NCBI GenBank assembly: GCA_015499995.1
Contig: JADNRV010000099.1
Span: 62,001-126,000, forward strand
Length of the DNA stretch: 64,000 nucleotides
DNA from: Flammula alnicola
Lineage: Eukaryota; Basidiomycota; Agaricomycetes; Agaricales; Strophariaceae
Direction of reading: 5' to 3'
Shown here one piece after another: positions 22,499-34,250 of the stretch. The position numbers and the translations under genes were made by a program. Within the stretch, counting starts at the first letter, position 1; the number at the start of each line of letters is the position of its first letter. The notes beneath the pieces were generated by a model, which was not told where the DNA came from, made no database searches, and saw only the letters and a program-made list of their open reading frames with translations.

Positions 22499-24829
22499 AT
22501 GAGTGCTGTGCTACCTGTGTCTGCTACATTGCCACTGTATATGAAACTGCTGGTCTTTGCGATTTTTCTTCCACTTGCTGCTGCAGTTCCACAAACCCAA
22601 GCATTTCCTGATATACCATTCAAAGTCTTTAGTGCTTTTGTGGAAAATACATTCAGTTCTGAAGTATCTTTGGCTACTGTGCTACTTGTGTTGTTTTCAA
22701 TGACAGAAAACACAGAGCTATTGAATCTACATGCTCGGCAACAAATTCCAGAGTTTGATGGTGAAAATCGTACCTTGGCAACTGGATGGATTAGAGCTTT
22801 CTCACGTGCAATAATGCATAAAATGAAACATGATGTACAAGCTCTTTTTCTTGAAAGAGAATTTCCTCCAACTCGGTATCATCAAGTCACAAAACTGTCA
22901 ACTAAACTTGATGCTTTTGCCAAGTTGCTGAATCTTACGCCATATGATGACGAGAACAATTTTAAAACAAAATTGTTACCAGTATCTTATGATGCAATTC
23001 AGGCAGTTCAAACACTTTGCCCTGATAGCATGTTCTGCATGAATGCACAGTGTGATCCTCGAGCTCTCTTGCAAGCAACAAAAACTACAGACATTCCATT
23101 GGTTACTCTGATCAAAGACAATACTGTTTATCAAGATGTTCCTGTTTTAACAGGGAAATGCAATACTTGTGATACAACTTATCATGCTGATCATGAAAGA
23201 TTTAAAGATGGGCATGGACTGTGGAACAAATGTTATCTGAATTCTGCACGATACCTCAAAGTTGGACAATTAACATGGGTTGATCGCAAATTTTCACATA
23301 CAGTTCTCAGTGGAATGTACGATTTCCATGCATCTGCTGCAGCATATACACAGTTTTGGAATGATAGTACTTCTGTCAACAGCTCAGATTTCCAAATTAC
23401 AAGACGGCAGATTTGGCAGACATTTATTCAAGAATCTGTTCGAATGGTTGCAAGTACAAGAAAGACCAATTTAGAGTTAAGAGAAAATCTTAACATCAAT
23501 GAAGTCACAAAGGAAGCATATTCTATACTGGGGAATACTGGAATACTGGAAGATGCAAAAGACCATGCCTGTTCTCAATGCAGTCAGCCATATAAAGCGA
23601 ATGCTGATTCTATTGTGAATAGTGATCCTGCAGCAGTAATGGGAGCAGATGAAAATAGCAATGTACCTGTACTAGTTGGTGAATTTGCAGCTCAATCTGC
23701 ACGAGAGACTGCAGAAGCAAGACGACAAGCACAAAGGAGAGCCAACATTGCTCATGCTGATCCAAATGCAATGGACGTGGATTATGCACCTGTCAAAATG
23801 GTTGTGTTAGATGGAATTGTAATGGGTCCAGTGGTAAATAATTATTTCTTTTTGGATAAACTGTTGCTAATTATTTTCTAGCATTGTGCTTATGAAAAAT
23901 GTACTGCTGATTTGAAAAATGCGAGAGGAGGAGCATTCTGCAATGAACATGAAATCCTCTTTGGGAATAACTGTCGTGTTGGTACTTGCCAAAATACTAA
24001 AGTTGATGGCACTCAGGCATGTCGTCAACACCAAAGCCAATGGAGAAAATATAAACTTGAACATAGTCGGTCAAGTATGGCAGGTGTTAGAAGAATGCTA
24101 CAACGACCTACTGAGAATCTACCATGGCAACCTAATGTTCCAAGACCTGCACGACCTCATGATAATGATGATGAGGAAGACGAAACTCCAAGAACTCATT
24201 ACTTTGGTCCTTCAAGGTTTTACTGTGTTGAAACAATCTGCGCACCATGTGGTGTAGTAATCGCATGGACAAAGTTTGATAAATCTGAATCACCTACCAA
24301 GATTCTGAATTTCTTGGGTTCTGTATATCCTACAGCAGACTCTCGCCCAAATTATATTTGCATTGACAAAGCTTGTAAAGTTCTTCGCACAAGCATTGCA
24401 AATAAAAGCTGGGATACTTGGCAGAAAACTAGTCGCTTCATTGTTGATTCATATCATTATATCAATCATCGAACAACAGACTACCTATGCCGTAAATGGT
24501 GTAATCCTGCTCCTTTGAATGGCTCAGCTCCAAATCTTGTCAAAGTAGCAAAAGACAAAAATGGAAAACTATATTTGCAAAGAGCATTCAATACTCAAGC
24601 ATGCGAGCAGTTAAATGCATGGCTAGGAGGATTTGAATCTATCCTCAAAAGGATGACATCAGGAAACTTTGATTGGTTTTTGCATGCTATGCTTGTATAT
24701 CATACTCAGCAAGTCATTCGCAAACAAGAACAAAAGAAAAAACCTGTGCAGATTCAAGAAATTGGTAATGAAGAAGAGGATGAAGAAGAAGAAAATGGTG
24801 TAGTGAGACATTGGGATGATGACAACTAA
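22499..24829 (+). CDS. KDZ-family transposase with Cys clusters
   Basis: Exons 22499-23833 and 23882-24829 (48-bp intron) encode about 760 residues; the ATG at 22499 is the first in a frame open from further upstream. A first Cys cluster is at about 178-225 (FCMNAQC, CNTCDTTYHADHE). A second follows the intron at about 447-493 (CAYEKC, FCNEHE, CRVGTC, CRQHQ). They resemble the CxC5/CxC6-type clusters that accompany KDZ transposases. The C-terminal RNase H-like core has YICIDKAC (Asp near 606), FIVDSYHYINH (Asp near 633) with a C-x-C/H neighbourhood, and TQACEQLNAWL (Glu near 688). The enzyme would bind the element ends and catalyse cut-and-paste, consistent with the 8-bp duplication. No stops or frameshifts are seen. 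Confidence 0.75.
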
Positions 24830-24831
24830 TG

Positions 24832-24952
24832 GAATTAAAATGGAAGAAGTGTATAGTAGTGTATAAATACTTGATGGAATTTAAACAAAAGAAGTGTACA
24901 GTAGTGTATAGAAATTAAAACAGAAGAAGTGTATAGTAGTGTACAAATATCT
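24832..24952 (+). repeat. Three imperfect copies of a ~40-bp unit after the transposase
   Basis: The unit contains gaagaagtgtatagtagtgta and recurs three times just downstream of the stop codon. It probably forms the 3' UTR of the transposase transcript. Confidence 0.7.
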
Positions 24953-25039
24953 GAAAGTCAATATACATGATATCATTTAATGTATTTTTATTACTAACAA
25001 TTTGAAAGGTCAACTTAAATTTATATACACAAGTCCTTT

Positions 25040-25323
25040 TATAAATTTTGTAGACTCCATATGGAGTCCATGTGGAGTCCACACGGAGTCCACGTGGAGA
25101 CTCCATACGGACTCCACCGGAGTCCAGCTAAGTCCATGTGGAGTCCAACAAAGTCTAGAAGGACTCCACATGGACTCCACATGGACTCCACATGGACTAA
25201 GTGGAGTTGTACTATTTTTTTTGGATTTTATATGGAGTCCATCTGGAGTCCATCTGGACTCCACCAATTTTATGCGGAGTCCATGGAGTCCACCAGGAAT
25301 AGGTGGAGGAGGGTAAAGTACTG
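25040..25323. repeat. Right terminal array of element C
   Basis: GGAGTCCATGTGGAGTCC-type units alternate with their complements up to the terminal core. The same end, truncated, is found at 49058-49219. Confidence 0.75.
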
Positions 25324-25732
25324 CCTGACCAATATGAGGTCATTTCACAATTTGTCAATATTCTTCCAGGAAATCATATAACACCAGTTTATTCCTTCTC
25401 TGGATTTGTGTTAAATGTCAATGTGACAATACAGATTCACTGAGACTGGGGTGATCAGGATATCTTTATGGTTCTGGTTCTTTCAGACTGTGAGAGCAGA
25501 GATTTGTGCCTTATGAAACCAGGATTAGTTCTCAACTTATGCCATGGAGATTTGGTCATCTTTGCCTCTGCCAATATTAGCCACTTTAACCTTCATTATA
25601 GCGGCAAACACACATCTCTCGTATTTCATTCTGATAGATTTGGGGCTAATTGGATAAAGGATAGAAATGGCTGGGATCATAACATACATATAAGAACTAT
25701 GAATAGTAATGACCCAGACATTGGCATGTAAA

Positions 25733-26666
25733 TTAGCAGTCTTTTCACAATCATGTCGTCAGAAATCACTCTTTAATAACAGTGTATCACTGTCACATGA
25801 CCTGAAATCCAGTTTCAATTTGAACTTTGAAGTTCGTTTCTCTTTCATCTTACTAAGTTCTCTATGCCTGGCAGCCTGGTTTAATGCTATCACACTCAAC
25901 TGCTTATAACTATTCCTCCTCACCTTTGCAACTTATAAGTGACAGAGATTTCCATGGCGAAAGAGTAAGACATTTATTTTTAAAATTTATTTTTACTTAT
26001 TTCTTCAGATTATGTCTAGTCCATCTACATCAACCAGTAGACTATACATCTATGAGGACTATGAGAATCATTATATCTGGTTTTTTAATAAATATCCTCT
26101 CATGCCTCAAATGGATACCATGCTGCAAACAGAAGCTGAGATATGCTAAGTTTACTGCTTTTTAATATCATTGCTAATGGACTATCTTTTCTTAGGCTCC
26201 CTCATCTACATATAACAATTTGAAACTGGCAGATTTCCAGCTCAAAATCAAGATGCACAATCAAAAAAGAAAACTCAAGGCAATCAAAGATCGTTCTTGC
26301 TCCACTCCTCTGCAGGCCCAAAGAGGGTGGCTCCAAAACTTACACTTCTTGCTGAAATGCACCATAGTCTCCAGAAGAAGTATCAACATTTGAAGAAGAT
26401 GTCTTTGAAGATACCTCCTAAAGGACGATTCTAGAGCGACAGTATATTCTAATAAAAGGACAGAATTAGATAATAGTAAAGAGTGAACATTTTCTCATGT
26501 CAGACACATACCTTTTATTTAGCTTAGCTGTTATGTTATTATTGCTATCTTCTTACACCTAACACCTATATTCTGTTCATATCTTCCTCGAACAATATAA
26601 CATCTATCGTCCTCTTTTCTTCAAGTGCAAGATGAGCCACCCATATGAAGCAAAATGCAGTCGATA
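25733..26666. other. Interval with decayed coding-like pieces
   Basis: Downstream of the dioxygenase stop. Short plus-strand frames occur, but no family is recognised. Confidence 0.35.
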
Positions 26667-26892
26667 CTTTACTAGCAATACTTTTCATTCCTCCACTGAT
26701 TCCTCCCAGAATGACCGGATTCCAGAGGAATGGACCGGAATCTGCAGGAATGGACCGGAATTCACAGGAATGGACTCAATTCCGCAGGAATCCTGACCGG
26801 AATCCACAGGAATGACCAAAATTCTGGTTAGGACTTCAACTTGGTGGACTTAGACAGAACTCAGAGAAAAATATCACTTAAAGATTTTGCAT

Positions 26893-26976
26893 CTTTCAGG
26901 AATTGAACCCAGAGCCCCGGAAGAAATCCAGTAGCTAATATCCCAGACCATTTAACCATTAGACCAGAGAACTGTT
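26893..26976 (-). other. tRNA-like segment with A and B boxes in element D
   Basis: On the minus strand TGGTCTAATGG (26956-26966) and GTTCAATTC (26900-26908) fit A and B boxes; the 5' part resembles a tRNA-Glu start (TGGTCTAATGGTTA). It points outward to the left end, the opposite terminus from that used in A, B and C. Confidence 0.6.
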
Positions 26977-27142
26977 GCTAACCTATCAAAAACATCAGAC
27001 TACATACCCTATCTATCTATAATATATTTGTAGATTGCGTAACCAATTCTGAGAGATTCAGGGTCAATGTGGTACCATCAGATTCAGAATTTTAAGGAGA
27101 TTACAAATATGTATATGTCATCTCACTCGGGTAACTGAAATC

Positions 27143-27430
27143 ACCTTATTTGGTCTGTTTTTGGGACTGTGGCAACTTTTTGCCAAAAAAAGTAACTGTA
27201 GAGCATGCTTCCAGAATCACAAATATATCAAAATCATGTGACTAGCTGCTTTCATCATCGAGAAAAATGCAAATAAACTCGCCCAAAGCCGGCGGTTTTG
27301 AAAATTGCACTTGCTAAATATGAAATATCTTGATTAGAAATAGGTCCCACAGTCTTATTTTGATGTCATTTTATGTAATAGTGTGATATTTTCACGTTGT
27401 TGCTAAAAATAACCATATTTCCTTTTTTGG
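27143..27430. repeat. Block shared by elements D and F
   Basis: Shared pieces include gggactgtggcaac/gtgggaatt, ttttttgccaaaaaa, ggtcccac and tgatgtcattttatgtaatag, in the same order as at 15282-15555. It lies just inside the GAGGTC-side array in both elements. Confidence 0.7.
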
Positions 27431-27781
27431 AAAAACAGGATTCCGGTGGCCATTCCGTTCCGGCCATTCCTGTTGGGTATTCCGGTTGCAGCTTATTCCG
27501 GTCTGCATTCCTCCAGAATAAAATTTCGCATTTTGGCTGGCCTCTCAGCCAAAATGACCCAAAAATTATTCCTCCGGAATGACCAGATTCCGCAGGATTC
27601 CAGTAGGAATCAGTGGAGGACAATAAAGACCTCCTTTACTAGCATCAAATCAATGAGTTCACACCTGACTTCTGCATGTTCTTGCTCCTGGTATGCAAAA
27701 GGAAAGTTGAGGGATTTGGGGGTCCATGATGTTGAAGACGTGGAGCCTGTACTCCCAGTATTTCATTGAGGAGAAGAAGAA

Positions 27782-28090
27782 TGTTGAGATCTGGTGCTTG
27801 CACCGTGATCGCACAATGGCCTCTTGGTCATCATTTTCTTTATTTCATCTTATGGTCATTTTACTCTTTGTTACACATACTATATAATCGTACGTACATC
27901 TTATGTAGCACCTCAGTCCATCTATTCGTGACTGAGGTGAGCCACTTTATTTACCTATGTGATATTACCTTAAACTTACTGTACCGTAGTGATATCGTTA
28001 TTGTGATCTAGGTACAGCTTTATCTAATAGAGTCCATCTATTCGTGACTGAGTGATATCGTTATTGTGATCTAGGAGTCACATTTCTACA
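27782..28090 (+). repeat. 5' LTR of the copia element (309 bp)
   Basis: Starts TGTTGAGATC and ends TTTCTACA. A TATA box (TATATAA) is at 27881-27887. An internal repeat, ccatctattcgtgactgag, occurs twice (around 27917 and 28034). Confidence 0.97.
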
Positions 28091-28100
28091 GGTTATGGGC
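28091..28100 (+). promoter_or_regulatory. Primer binding site, initiator-tRNA-Met half-molecule type
   Basis: GGTTATGGGC directly follows the 5' LTR. It is complementary to the anticodon region of eukaryotic initiator tRNA-Met (GCCCAUAACC), the internal-primer arrangement known from Drosophila copia, instead of the usual 3'-CCA end of a tRNA. Confidence 0.7.
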
Positions 28101-28272
28101 TTTTATCGTCACTAATCCCTAAAGTGGCGTAGATCAGAGGCTTCTTGATCAAACCGATATCTAATCTTATCAGCGACGCGCTAGACGCGCGCATCATACC
28201 CCTTTGACAAAATCCTTTGTCCTCGACATCCTCTATCCTCTACCACATACACGTCGAGAAGCTCTACAAAAT

Positions 28273-31200
28273 ATGGCTCCTTCATCTACATCTTCCCCCA
28301 ACCCAAACGACGCAATCAAACCATACATCACAACTCAATGCATCTCTTTCACATTCACCGGCGATGCACTCGACAAAACCGTCGGGAACTGGAAGATATG
28401 GAGTTCTAACATACGTGACGACCTCGACATGTCGGGATTGGGATCCCACATTAACGACGCGCCGCTCTCGACTCCACCAGATGCCGCCACTCACCCCAAC
28501 GCGTTCTGGAACTGGACCACGAATGATCGCGCTGCACGAGCGTACATGAAGCGCAACTGCACGACTGTCGAAAGTGATATCCTGGAAAACTTAGCGACCG
28601 CGCGTGAATGCTGGAAGGCCTTGCAGACCCTTCATCTCGATGAGGGTCCTATCAAACAAGTAAACCTTATCCAGAATGCGCTTGCTCAGCGCGTCGCTCG
28701 GGACAAAGAACAGGTCACAAAGGTGCGCCAAGTCCGCGAGGACATTCGTCGGGCTTTTAGGATGCCAGGGGGGATCACCGAGGAGACATTTGTCAATATA
28801 ACCTGTCTCATCGTCTTAGGCGCCGGTCATGATCACCTGCGTGCCATGATCCAACGCGACATGCAAGCCGCCACCTCCACAAATCCCTTCCTGTCTGAAC
28901 AAATCATCTCGTATCTCGAACAAGACCTACAACTCTTGGAAGGTGACGAACAGCGAAATGGCACCGCCGGACAAGCCGTGGCGCTAGCGACTCAGTCAGC
29001 ACCACCCAAGACGAGCAAGTTCAACTGCAGCAATTGCAAGAAGACCGGCCATACGGCCGACTATTGCATACGCTCAGGGGGAGGAATGGCTGGGAAGTCT
29101 ATCTCAGAGTCGATGGCGGCGAGGCGAAAGGCGCTCGATGCAGCAAAGAGCTCATCTTCCAGAGGAGGAGCGAAACCGAAGATCCCGGTAACGTTCAAGG
29201 ACGCTGAAGGACGAGCATATATTGCTCACATCGACGCGGAAACTGTCACCTCGAGCGCCGCACGCACTGACCATGCGACGCTCTCAGCCATTGACACCAG
29301 CGACTCCTCATTCGAAGTTCCTGAAGAGCTCACAATGCTGGAAGCGGTTGAGCGTGCGGAATACAAGGGCTGGCTTGCGTGCGCCGATGATTTCGTATCC
29401 AGCGTCAATTGGGCTGACCATAGCAGGGACGTCGATCTCTCTCTCGTCACCGTTGCGGCACCGAATCAAATCAAGAAGACTCCTGTCCTATCGGTTGACA
29501 GGTGCCCTTTCTATGTCGACTCTGGTGCGAGCGTCCATGTCTCCCCTGAGGCCTCAGATTTTGTCTCGCTCCGTCCGATTACTACCCGCTCCATCAGAGG
29601 TGTCGGTGGAACATCCATCAACGCTATAGGAGTGGGCGACGTGAAACTTCGCATCGCACGCGGAGCCCACGTTACACTCAAAGATGTCCTATTTGTCCCT
29701 CAATCGACTGTCCGCCTCATATCTGTCAGCGCTGTTACACGTGAATCGAATGTTCACATTCATTTTGGACGAAGTGATTGCTACATCGATGACGATTCCA
29801 CAGGCGCCATCATTGCGCGTGGAACTATGCTCCCCGCGAAAGGCCTATACTCTCTCGATCTCCACTCTCCCCATGTTGAACATACCACCCTCGCCGTTAC
29901 CACTGCTCCTACCATTGAAACCTGGCACCGCCGTCTCGGTCATGCGAATCACCAGACAATCCAGGACATGGCGCGCAAGGGACTGGTCAACGGTATGCCT
30001 ACCACCTTTCCTACCCCTCCAAAATGCGACTCATGTATTCTTGGGAAACAGACTCGTTCGCCTGTTCCGAAGAAACATGAGGAGGGGCCGGGTCATAAGG
30101 CAGAGGTGAAATTGGAGAAAGTCTTCATAGATCTATGCGGACCAATGGCTGTAAAGTCGTTTAGCGGAAATCTGTATGTCATGAATATCGTCGATGATGC
30201 GTCCAGTACCATATGGTCGATTCCACTCCCCAATAAAGCGCGCGCCTATCCTGAACTTAAAGCGTGGGAGCTAGCCATGGAGAATCAGAAGGGACTAAAA
30301 GTAAAACACTATTATATGGACAACGGCGAGCTCAAATCCAACAAGATGGAGGAATGGTTGATGAGCAGAGGAGTAGGACACAAATTCACGGCACCCTACA
30401 CTTCAGCACAACTGGGCCGTTGCGAGCGTGTACATGGCACCTTGATGTGAAAAGCACGCTCTATGCGAATATACGCGAATTGCCCGCCCGAACTTTGGGA
30501 CGAGTTCTATGTCACTGCAAACCACCTCCATGACAAAACCCTCACACGCTCACTTAAAGATGACAGGACTCCATGGGAGGTGTGGCACGATAGAAAACCT
30601 GATTACTCTTACATGCGCGAAATCGGGTGCCGAGCATTTGTCTTGATCCAGAACAAACATAACCCAAAGATTTACGAGCGCTCTCTGGAATGCGTTCTCA
30701 TTGGATACGACCCCCAATCAAAAGCCTATCAATGCTACAATCGTCAGACCAAAAAGGTATACATATCTTACCACGTACGCTTCATCGAAAGTCACGAAGT
30801 AGGTCGACAACTCGCAACCGACACACCAACCATTAATCCTGATGTGCCACCTACTATCCCTACCCCTAATCTCACTCCAAAGAATACCCCTCCACAATCT
30901 CTACAAGACATCATGAAAGGTGCTACTTTGACACCTATCCTTTTCGATGGAGAGGATGAAGAAATCTTGCCGCCCATAGGACAACCGATCCCTGAACCGA
31001 ATTCTATATCTGTCCCTATACCGGATCAGGAGAAATTGCCAGATCAGGAGGAGATCGACAATCAGGGTCACATCTCGATCGCCCCTGTTGCAGATCCCCC
31101 TCGGCGATCATCCCAGATCGCTGCATCAGAAACTGATCAGGCCGCAGGAATCACTCACCCGACGCGTCTCGAGAAGGTGGTATCGGACTCCAAGGCAAGC

Positions 31201-33015
31201 GCTGAATGGGTAGCATCTGCGAGGAGCGAAAAGAGAAAGACATTGGCAGATATACGGGCAGATGAAATCTGAAATCAACCCACGGTATTGGAAACAGCAG
31301 CGGTAGAGGAATTGAAAACCATGTTTGAGCACCTAACTATTAACCCACCCACAGAAGATCAAGCCCAGCTGGTCGATATGGTTCTAGCATCTATCGCGGA
31401 GAGCGGAAACATTGATCCATGGACAATGGGTGTCGATAACGAACCACGCTCTTGGAAGGAAGCACAGGAATCATCCGAAGCGAAGCAGTGGGAACAAGGT
31501 TATCGCGAGGAGCTGAAATCTCTAAAGGATATGGGAGTATACAAACTAATCCCACGAGCAGATGTTCCCTTGGGTGCCAAGATCCGGAAGGGACGCCCCA
31601 TCTTTACTCGAAAACGCAACGAGAATGGCGAAGTCGTCCGTCACAAAGTCAGACTAGTCTTCAAGGGTTTCGAGCAAATCTACGGGAAGGACTATACTCG
31701 GACCACCTCACCTACAGCGCGTATGGAGTCATGGCGAATCTTACTACACATTGCGGCTATTTTTGGATGGGACACGCAGCAGATTGACATTAAAACTGCA
31801 TTCCTGTACAGCTTGCTTCCATATGACGAGGTACAGTTCATGGACCAACCTGAAGGCATGATAGAAGCCGGTTTCGAGGATTATGTCTGGATGCTTCAAC
31901 GAGGCCTGTATGGGATGAAACAAGCGGGGCGCCTGTGGAACAAGACAATGGATGCCGCTATGATCGACTGGAGTTTCACTAGACTTTCCAGTGAGTCTTG
32001 CATATACTACCGGAAGAGCGAAACGGGAATTGTCATTGCTGCTGTGCACGTTGACGATTTTTTGTCCATCGCCGATTCGGAGGAGGAGAATACGAGATTC
32101 AAGACCCAGATGCAATCTCGATGGATAATATCCGATCTGGGTGAGCCAAAATTCTGCATAGGCATTGCCATCTCACGCGATCGCGAGACCCGTTCCGTCT
32201 CTCTATCTCAAACTGCCTTAATCGACAAGATCATTTCCCAATTCGGTCAAACTGACAGTCACCCTGCATCAACTCCAATGGATCCCGGTTTGAAACTATG
32301 GCGACCGCGACAAGACTCGATTACAGCAGAGGAACGCAACAAACTAGCAAAACTACCCTACCGCTCCCTTGTTGGATGTCTAATATACCTGGCAGTCGCT
32401 ACGCGATTTGACATCTCTTACGCCGTTCAACAATTATCTCAGTTCCTCGATTGTTACACATATTCCCACTGGAACGCTGCAATACGTGTTGTGCGCTATC
32501 TGAAAGATACCCGGGAACTGAAGCTTACGCTTGGTGGAGACAACGACTTACGACTTATTGGATTCACCGATTCCGACTGGGCTAATTGCCTTGACACAAG
32601 GAGGAGCATCGGCGGATACGGTTTCTCACTAGGGTCTGGCCTCATATCTTGGAGCGCGAAGAAACAAAAAACCGTGGCAACCTCTTCATGTCAAGCTGAA
32701 TACACCGCTGCGTTCGAGGCATCAAAAGAAGCTATATGGCTACGAATCCTTTTGGGCGAAATCGGATTACTCGAGCCTGGGCCAACCACCATACTTTGCG
32801 ATAATAATGCAGCCATATGTCTCTCGGAGGACCCTTCTATGCACGCGCGCGCAAAACACATTGATATTCATTATCACTACCTACGGGAACGTGTACAAAG
32901 CGAGGAACTATCGCTCTCATATATCAACACCAAAGATAACATAGCTGATATCTTCACGAAGGCCCTTGGACCCATCCCTCTGGTTCGACTGCGAACATTT
33001 GGCGGCCTACGGTAG
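28273..33015 (+). pseudogene. Copia gag-pol polyprotein, two in-frame TGA stops
   Basis: The first ATG of the frame is 28273. In order it has a gag region; a zinc knuckle CSNCKKTGHTADYC near residue 252; protease VDSGAS near 415; the pre-integrase HRRLGHANHQ motif; CDSCILGKQ; the integrase core FIDLCGPM near 619, YYMDNGE near 682 and GRCERVHG near 717; reverse transcriptase with HVDDF near 1257; and RNase H with FTDSDWAN, QAEYTA and HIDIHYHY. TGA at 30448-30450 and 31270-31272 break one continuous frame. The first falls where copia proteins have Arg, and both fit CGA to TGA. Otherwise the frame is intact. As it stands the copy could make only gag-protease-integrase. Confidence 0.95.
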
Positions 33016-33048
33016 CATGACTCCATACGAGGAGGAGTGTGCTATCAC

Positions 33049-33060
33049 GGTGAGGAGGAG
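33049..33060 (+). promoter_or_regulatory. Polypurine tract
   Basis: The run ggtgaggaggag lies immediately upstream of the 3' LTR, the position from which plus-strand DNA synthesis is primed. Confidence 0.75.
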
Positions 33061-33369
33061 TGTTGAGATCTGGTGCTTGCACCGTGATCGCACAATGGCC
33101 TCTTGGTCATCATTTTCTTTATTTCATCTTATGGTCATTTTACTCTTTGTTACACATACTATATAATCGTACGTACATCTTATGTAGCACCTCAGTCCAT
33201 CTATTCGTGACTGAGGTGAGCCACTTTATTTACCTATGTGATATTACCTTAAACTTACTGTACCGTAGTGATATCGTTATTGTGATCTAGGTACAGCTTT
33301 ATCTAATAGAGTCCATCTATTCGTGACTGAGTGATATCATTATTGTGATCTAGGAGTCACATTTCTACA
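33061..33369 (+). repeat. 3' LTR of the copia element (309 bp)
   Basis: Identical to the 5' LTR except at 33339, where gatatcgtt in the 5' LTR reads gatatcatt, a CpG to CpA change. Confidence 0.97.
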
Positions 33370-33371
33370 AA

Positions 33372-33623
33372 GAAGACCCAGCTTCAGAGGATGAGGATTG
33401 GGGAAATTATGACCCACAGCAAGATCCAGATATTGATATTGACCTGGGGCCCTATAGAGAGGAGTTCCATTTTATTTCCAGTGAGTCTAGCACTTCTGTC
33501 CATGATACAGAGGAATCTGAGACAGGACCTGGCCCTCAAACAGCAGCAAATCAGATCCTCCAAGAAGCAAAAAACCCACAACATTCTGTTCTTGATGATG
33601 AGATGATGAACATATTACAATAA
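33372..33623 (+). pseudogene. Acidic gene fragment interrupted by the copia element
   Basis: Directly after the LTR a frame reads EDPASEDEDWGNYDPQQDPD, then IDIDLGPYREEFHF, a Ser/Thr/Glu-rich stretch and DDEMMNILQ before a TAA at 33621-33623. It resembles the acidic lead region of some transposase proteins, but I cannot assign it. The part upstream of the insertion has a TGA in the same frame just before the site, so either a splice junction lay there or the gene was already broken. Confidence 0.45.
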
Positions 33624-33984
33624 TGGACCAAGATACTGGCAAGATTCGATGTCAAGAGGCACCTCCAAGGTATATTCCAGTGGACAGGGATGGTGATACC
33701 TTGATAAGCGAAGGTGGTGAGCTCAAACAGGGACAAATCATCCATGCCAAAGTCAAAGTGACACTGACAGCATGCCTCTGCATCTGTCTTTATTGCTCTC
33801 TCAAGCTGCTTCACCCATCTTGACTTCTCTCACTCCCACTGATCATTATAGCTCACAGTTTCAAACACACTATCCTTCATTTCAAGAGGGATGGAAGTGG
33901 CATTGAAAACACCCTTCACTGGTTCCATATTGTTATCACCATCCACCTGCTACTTGGTTTACTTCCAATGTGCAATAGTTTCCC

Positions 33985-34250
33985 TCAGTGAGTATTGGCA
34001 AAGGAGAAGGCATAAATGGCTCTGCTGATTTTACCAGTATCTCTGTGCTTCACTACAGTGCAAAACCATTGAATCAAGCTTTGATCCACACTCAAGTACA
34101 CACATGGGTCATTTTCTGTGCCAATGGTCTCCTTTGGATCACACTTAGCAATGTTGAAGTGGTTCAAAAGGTCATCCTCTTGCAAGTCATGAGTATCATG
34201 ATCACAACATCCTTCCTCACCCAATATCTCATGGATCCCCCATCTCATTC
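33985..34250 (-). pseudogene. Unrecognised minus-strand coding fragment
   Basis: An 87-residue frame with CCDHDTHDLQEDDLLNHFNI and CVYLSVDQSLIQWFCTVVKH. It lies 3' of the hAT relic on the same strand but does not match hAT C-terminal motifs that I know. Confidence 0.3.

Larger units (their letters stand above)
18973..25323 (+). mobile_element. Complete two-gene KDZ transposon C (6,351 bp, 8-bp TSD)
   Basis: The left end is GAGGTCTTTACCC and the reverse complement of the right end is CAGTACTTTACCC; both lead into ATTCCTGGTGGACTCC. Flanks 18965-18972 and 25324-25331 are both cctgacca. The arms carry about 300 bp of GGACTCC/GGAGTCC-type motifs. Inside are a tRNA-like segment, a basic/acidic protein gene (ORF1) and the transposase. 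Both genes run rightward and read without disabling mutations, so this copy looks recent and possibly active. It is the likely helper for the related non-autonomous copies. Confidence 0.85.
18718..25732 (+). pseudogene. TET/JBP-like 2OG-Fe(II) dioxygenase gene split by element C
   Basis: The exon 18718-18891 (frame with HVNSCQYVPRASKEM and FGPIFEWIQEL) is followed by a 58-bp intron. The next exon starts at 18950, is cut at 18972 by element C, and resumes at 25332 in the same frame: LLPDQYEVISQF, SFSGFVLNVNV, IQIH-stop-DWGDQD, GDLVIFASANISHFNLHY, FHSDRFGANWIKDRNGW. The HxD iron ligands are at 25438-25446 with a TGA (25441-25443) at the x position, and the distal His is at 25581-25583. This layout fits the TET/JBP oxygenases expanded in basidiomycetes. 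The residue pair after SG is KH where I would expect an Arg for 2-oxoglutarate. The gene is dead twice over. Assignment to TET/JBP rather than another 2OG family is by motif only. Confidence 0.6.
26675..27633 (-). mobile_element. Non-autonomous KDZ-type element D (959 bp, 8-bp TSD)
   Basis: The left end is GCAATACTTTTCATTCC and the right end, reverse-complemented, is GAGGTCTTTATTGTCC; both lead into TCCACTGATTCC. Flanks 26667-26674 and 27634-27641 are both ctttacta. The arms carry a third motif type, GGAAT with CCGGAAT. The interior has a tRNA-like segment near the left end and a 290-bp block shared with F near the right end. It encodes no protein. Confidence 0.85.
27782..33369 (+). mobile_element. 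Ty1/copia LTR retrotransposon (5,588 bp, 5-bp TSD)
   Basis: Two 309-bp LTRs bound a gag-pol region. Flanks 27777-27781 and 33370-33374 are both aagaa. The LTRs differ at one base in 309, so the insertion is recent, yet the coding frame already carries two stops. It interrupts an acidic gene fragment that resumes at 33372. Confidence 0.97.

Noticed and set aside
30448..31272. TGA stops of the copia frame as programmed readthrough
   Set aside because: Similar TGA lesions occur in unrelated elements at positions fitting CGA to TGA, and two such stops at non-domain borders fit mutation better than recoding.
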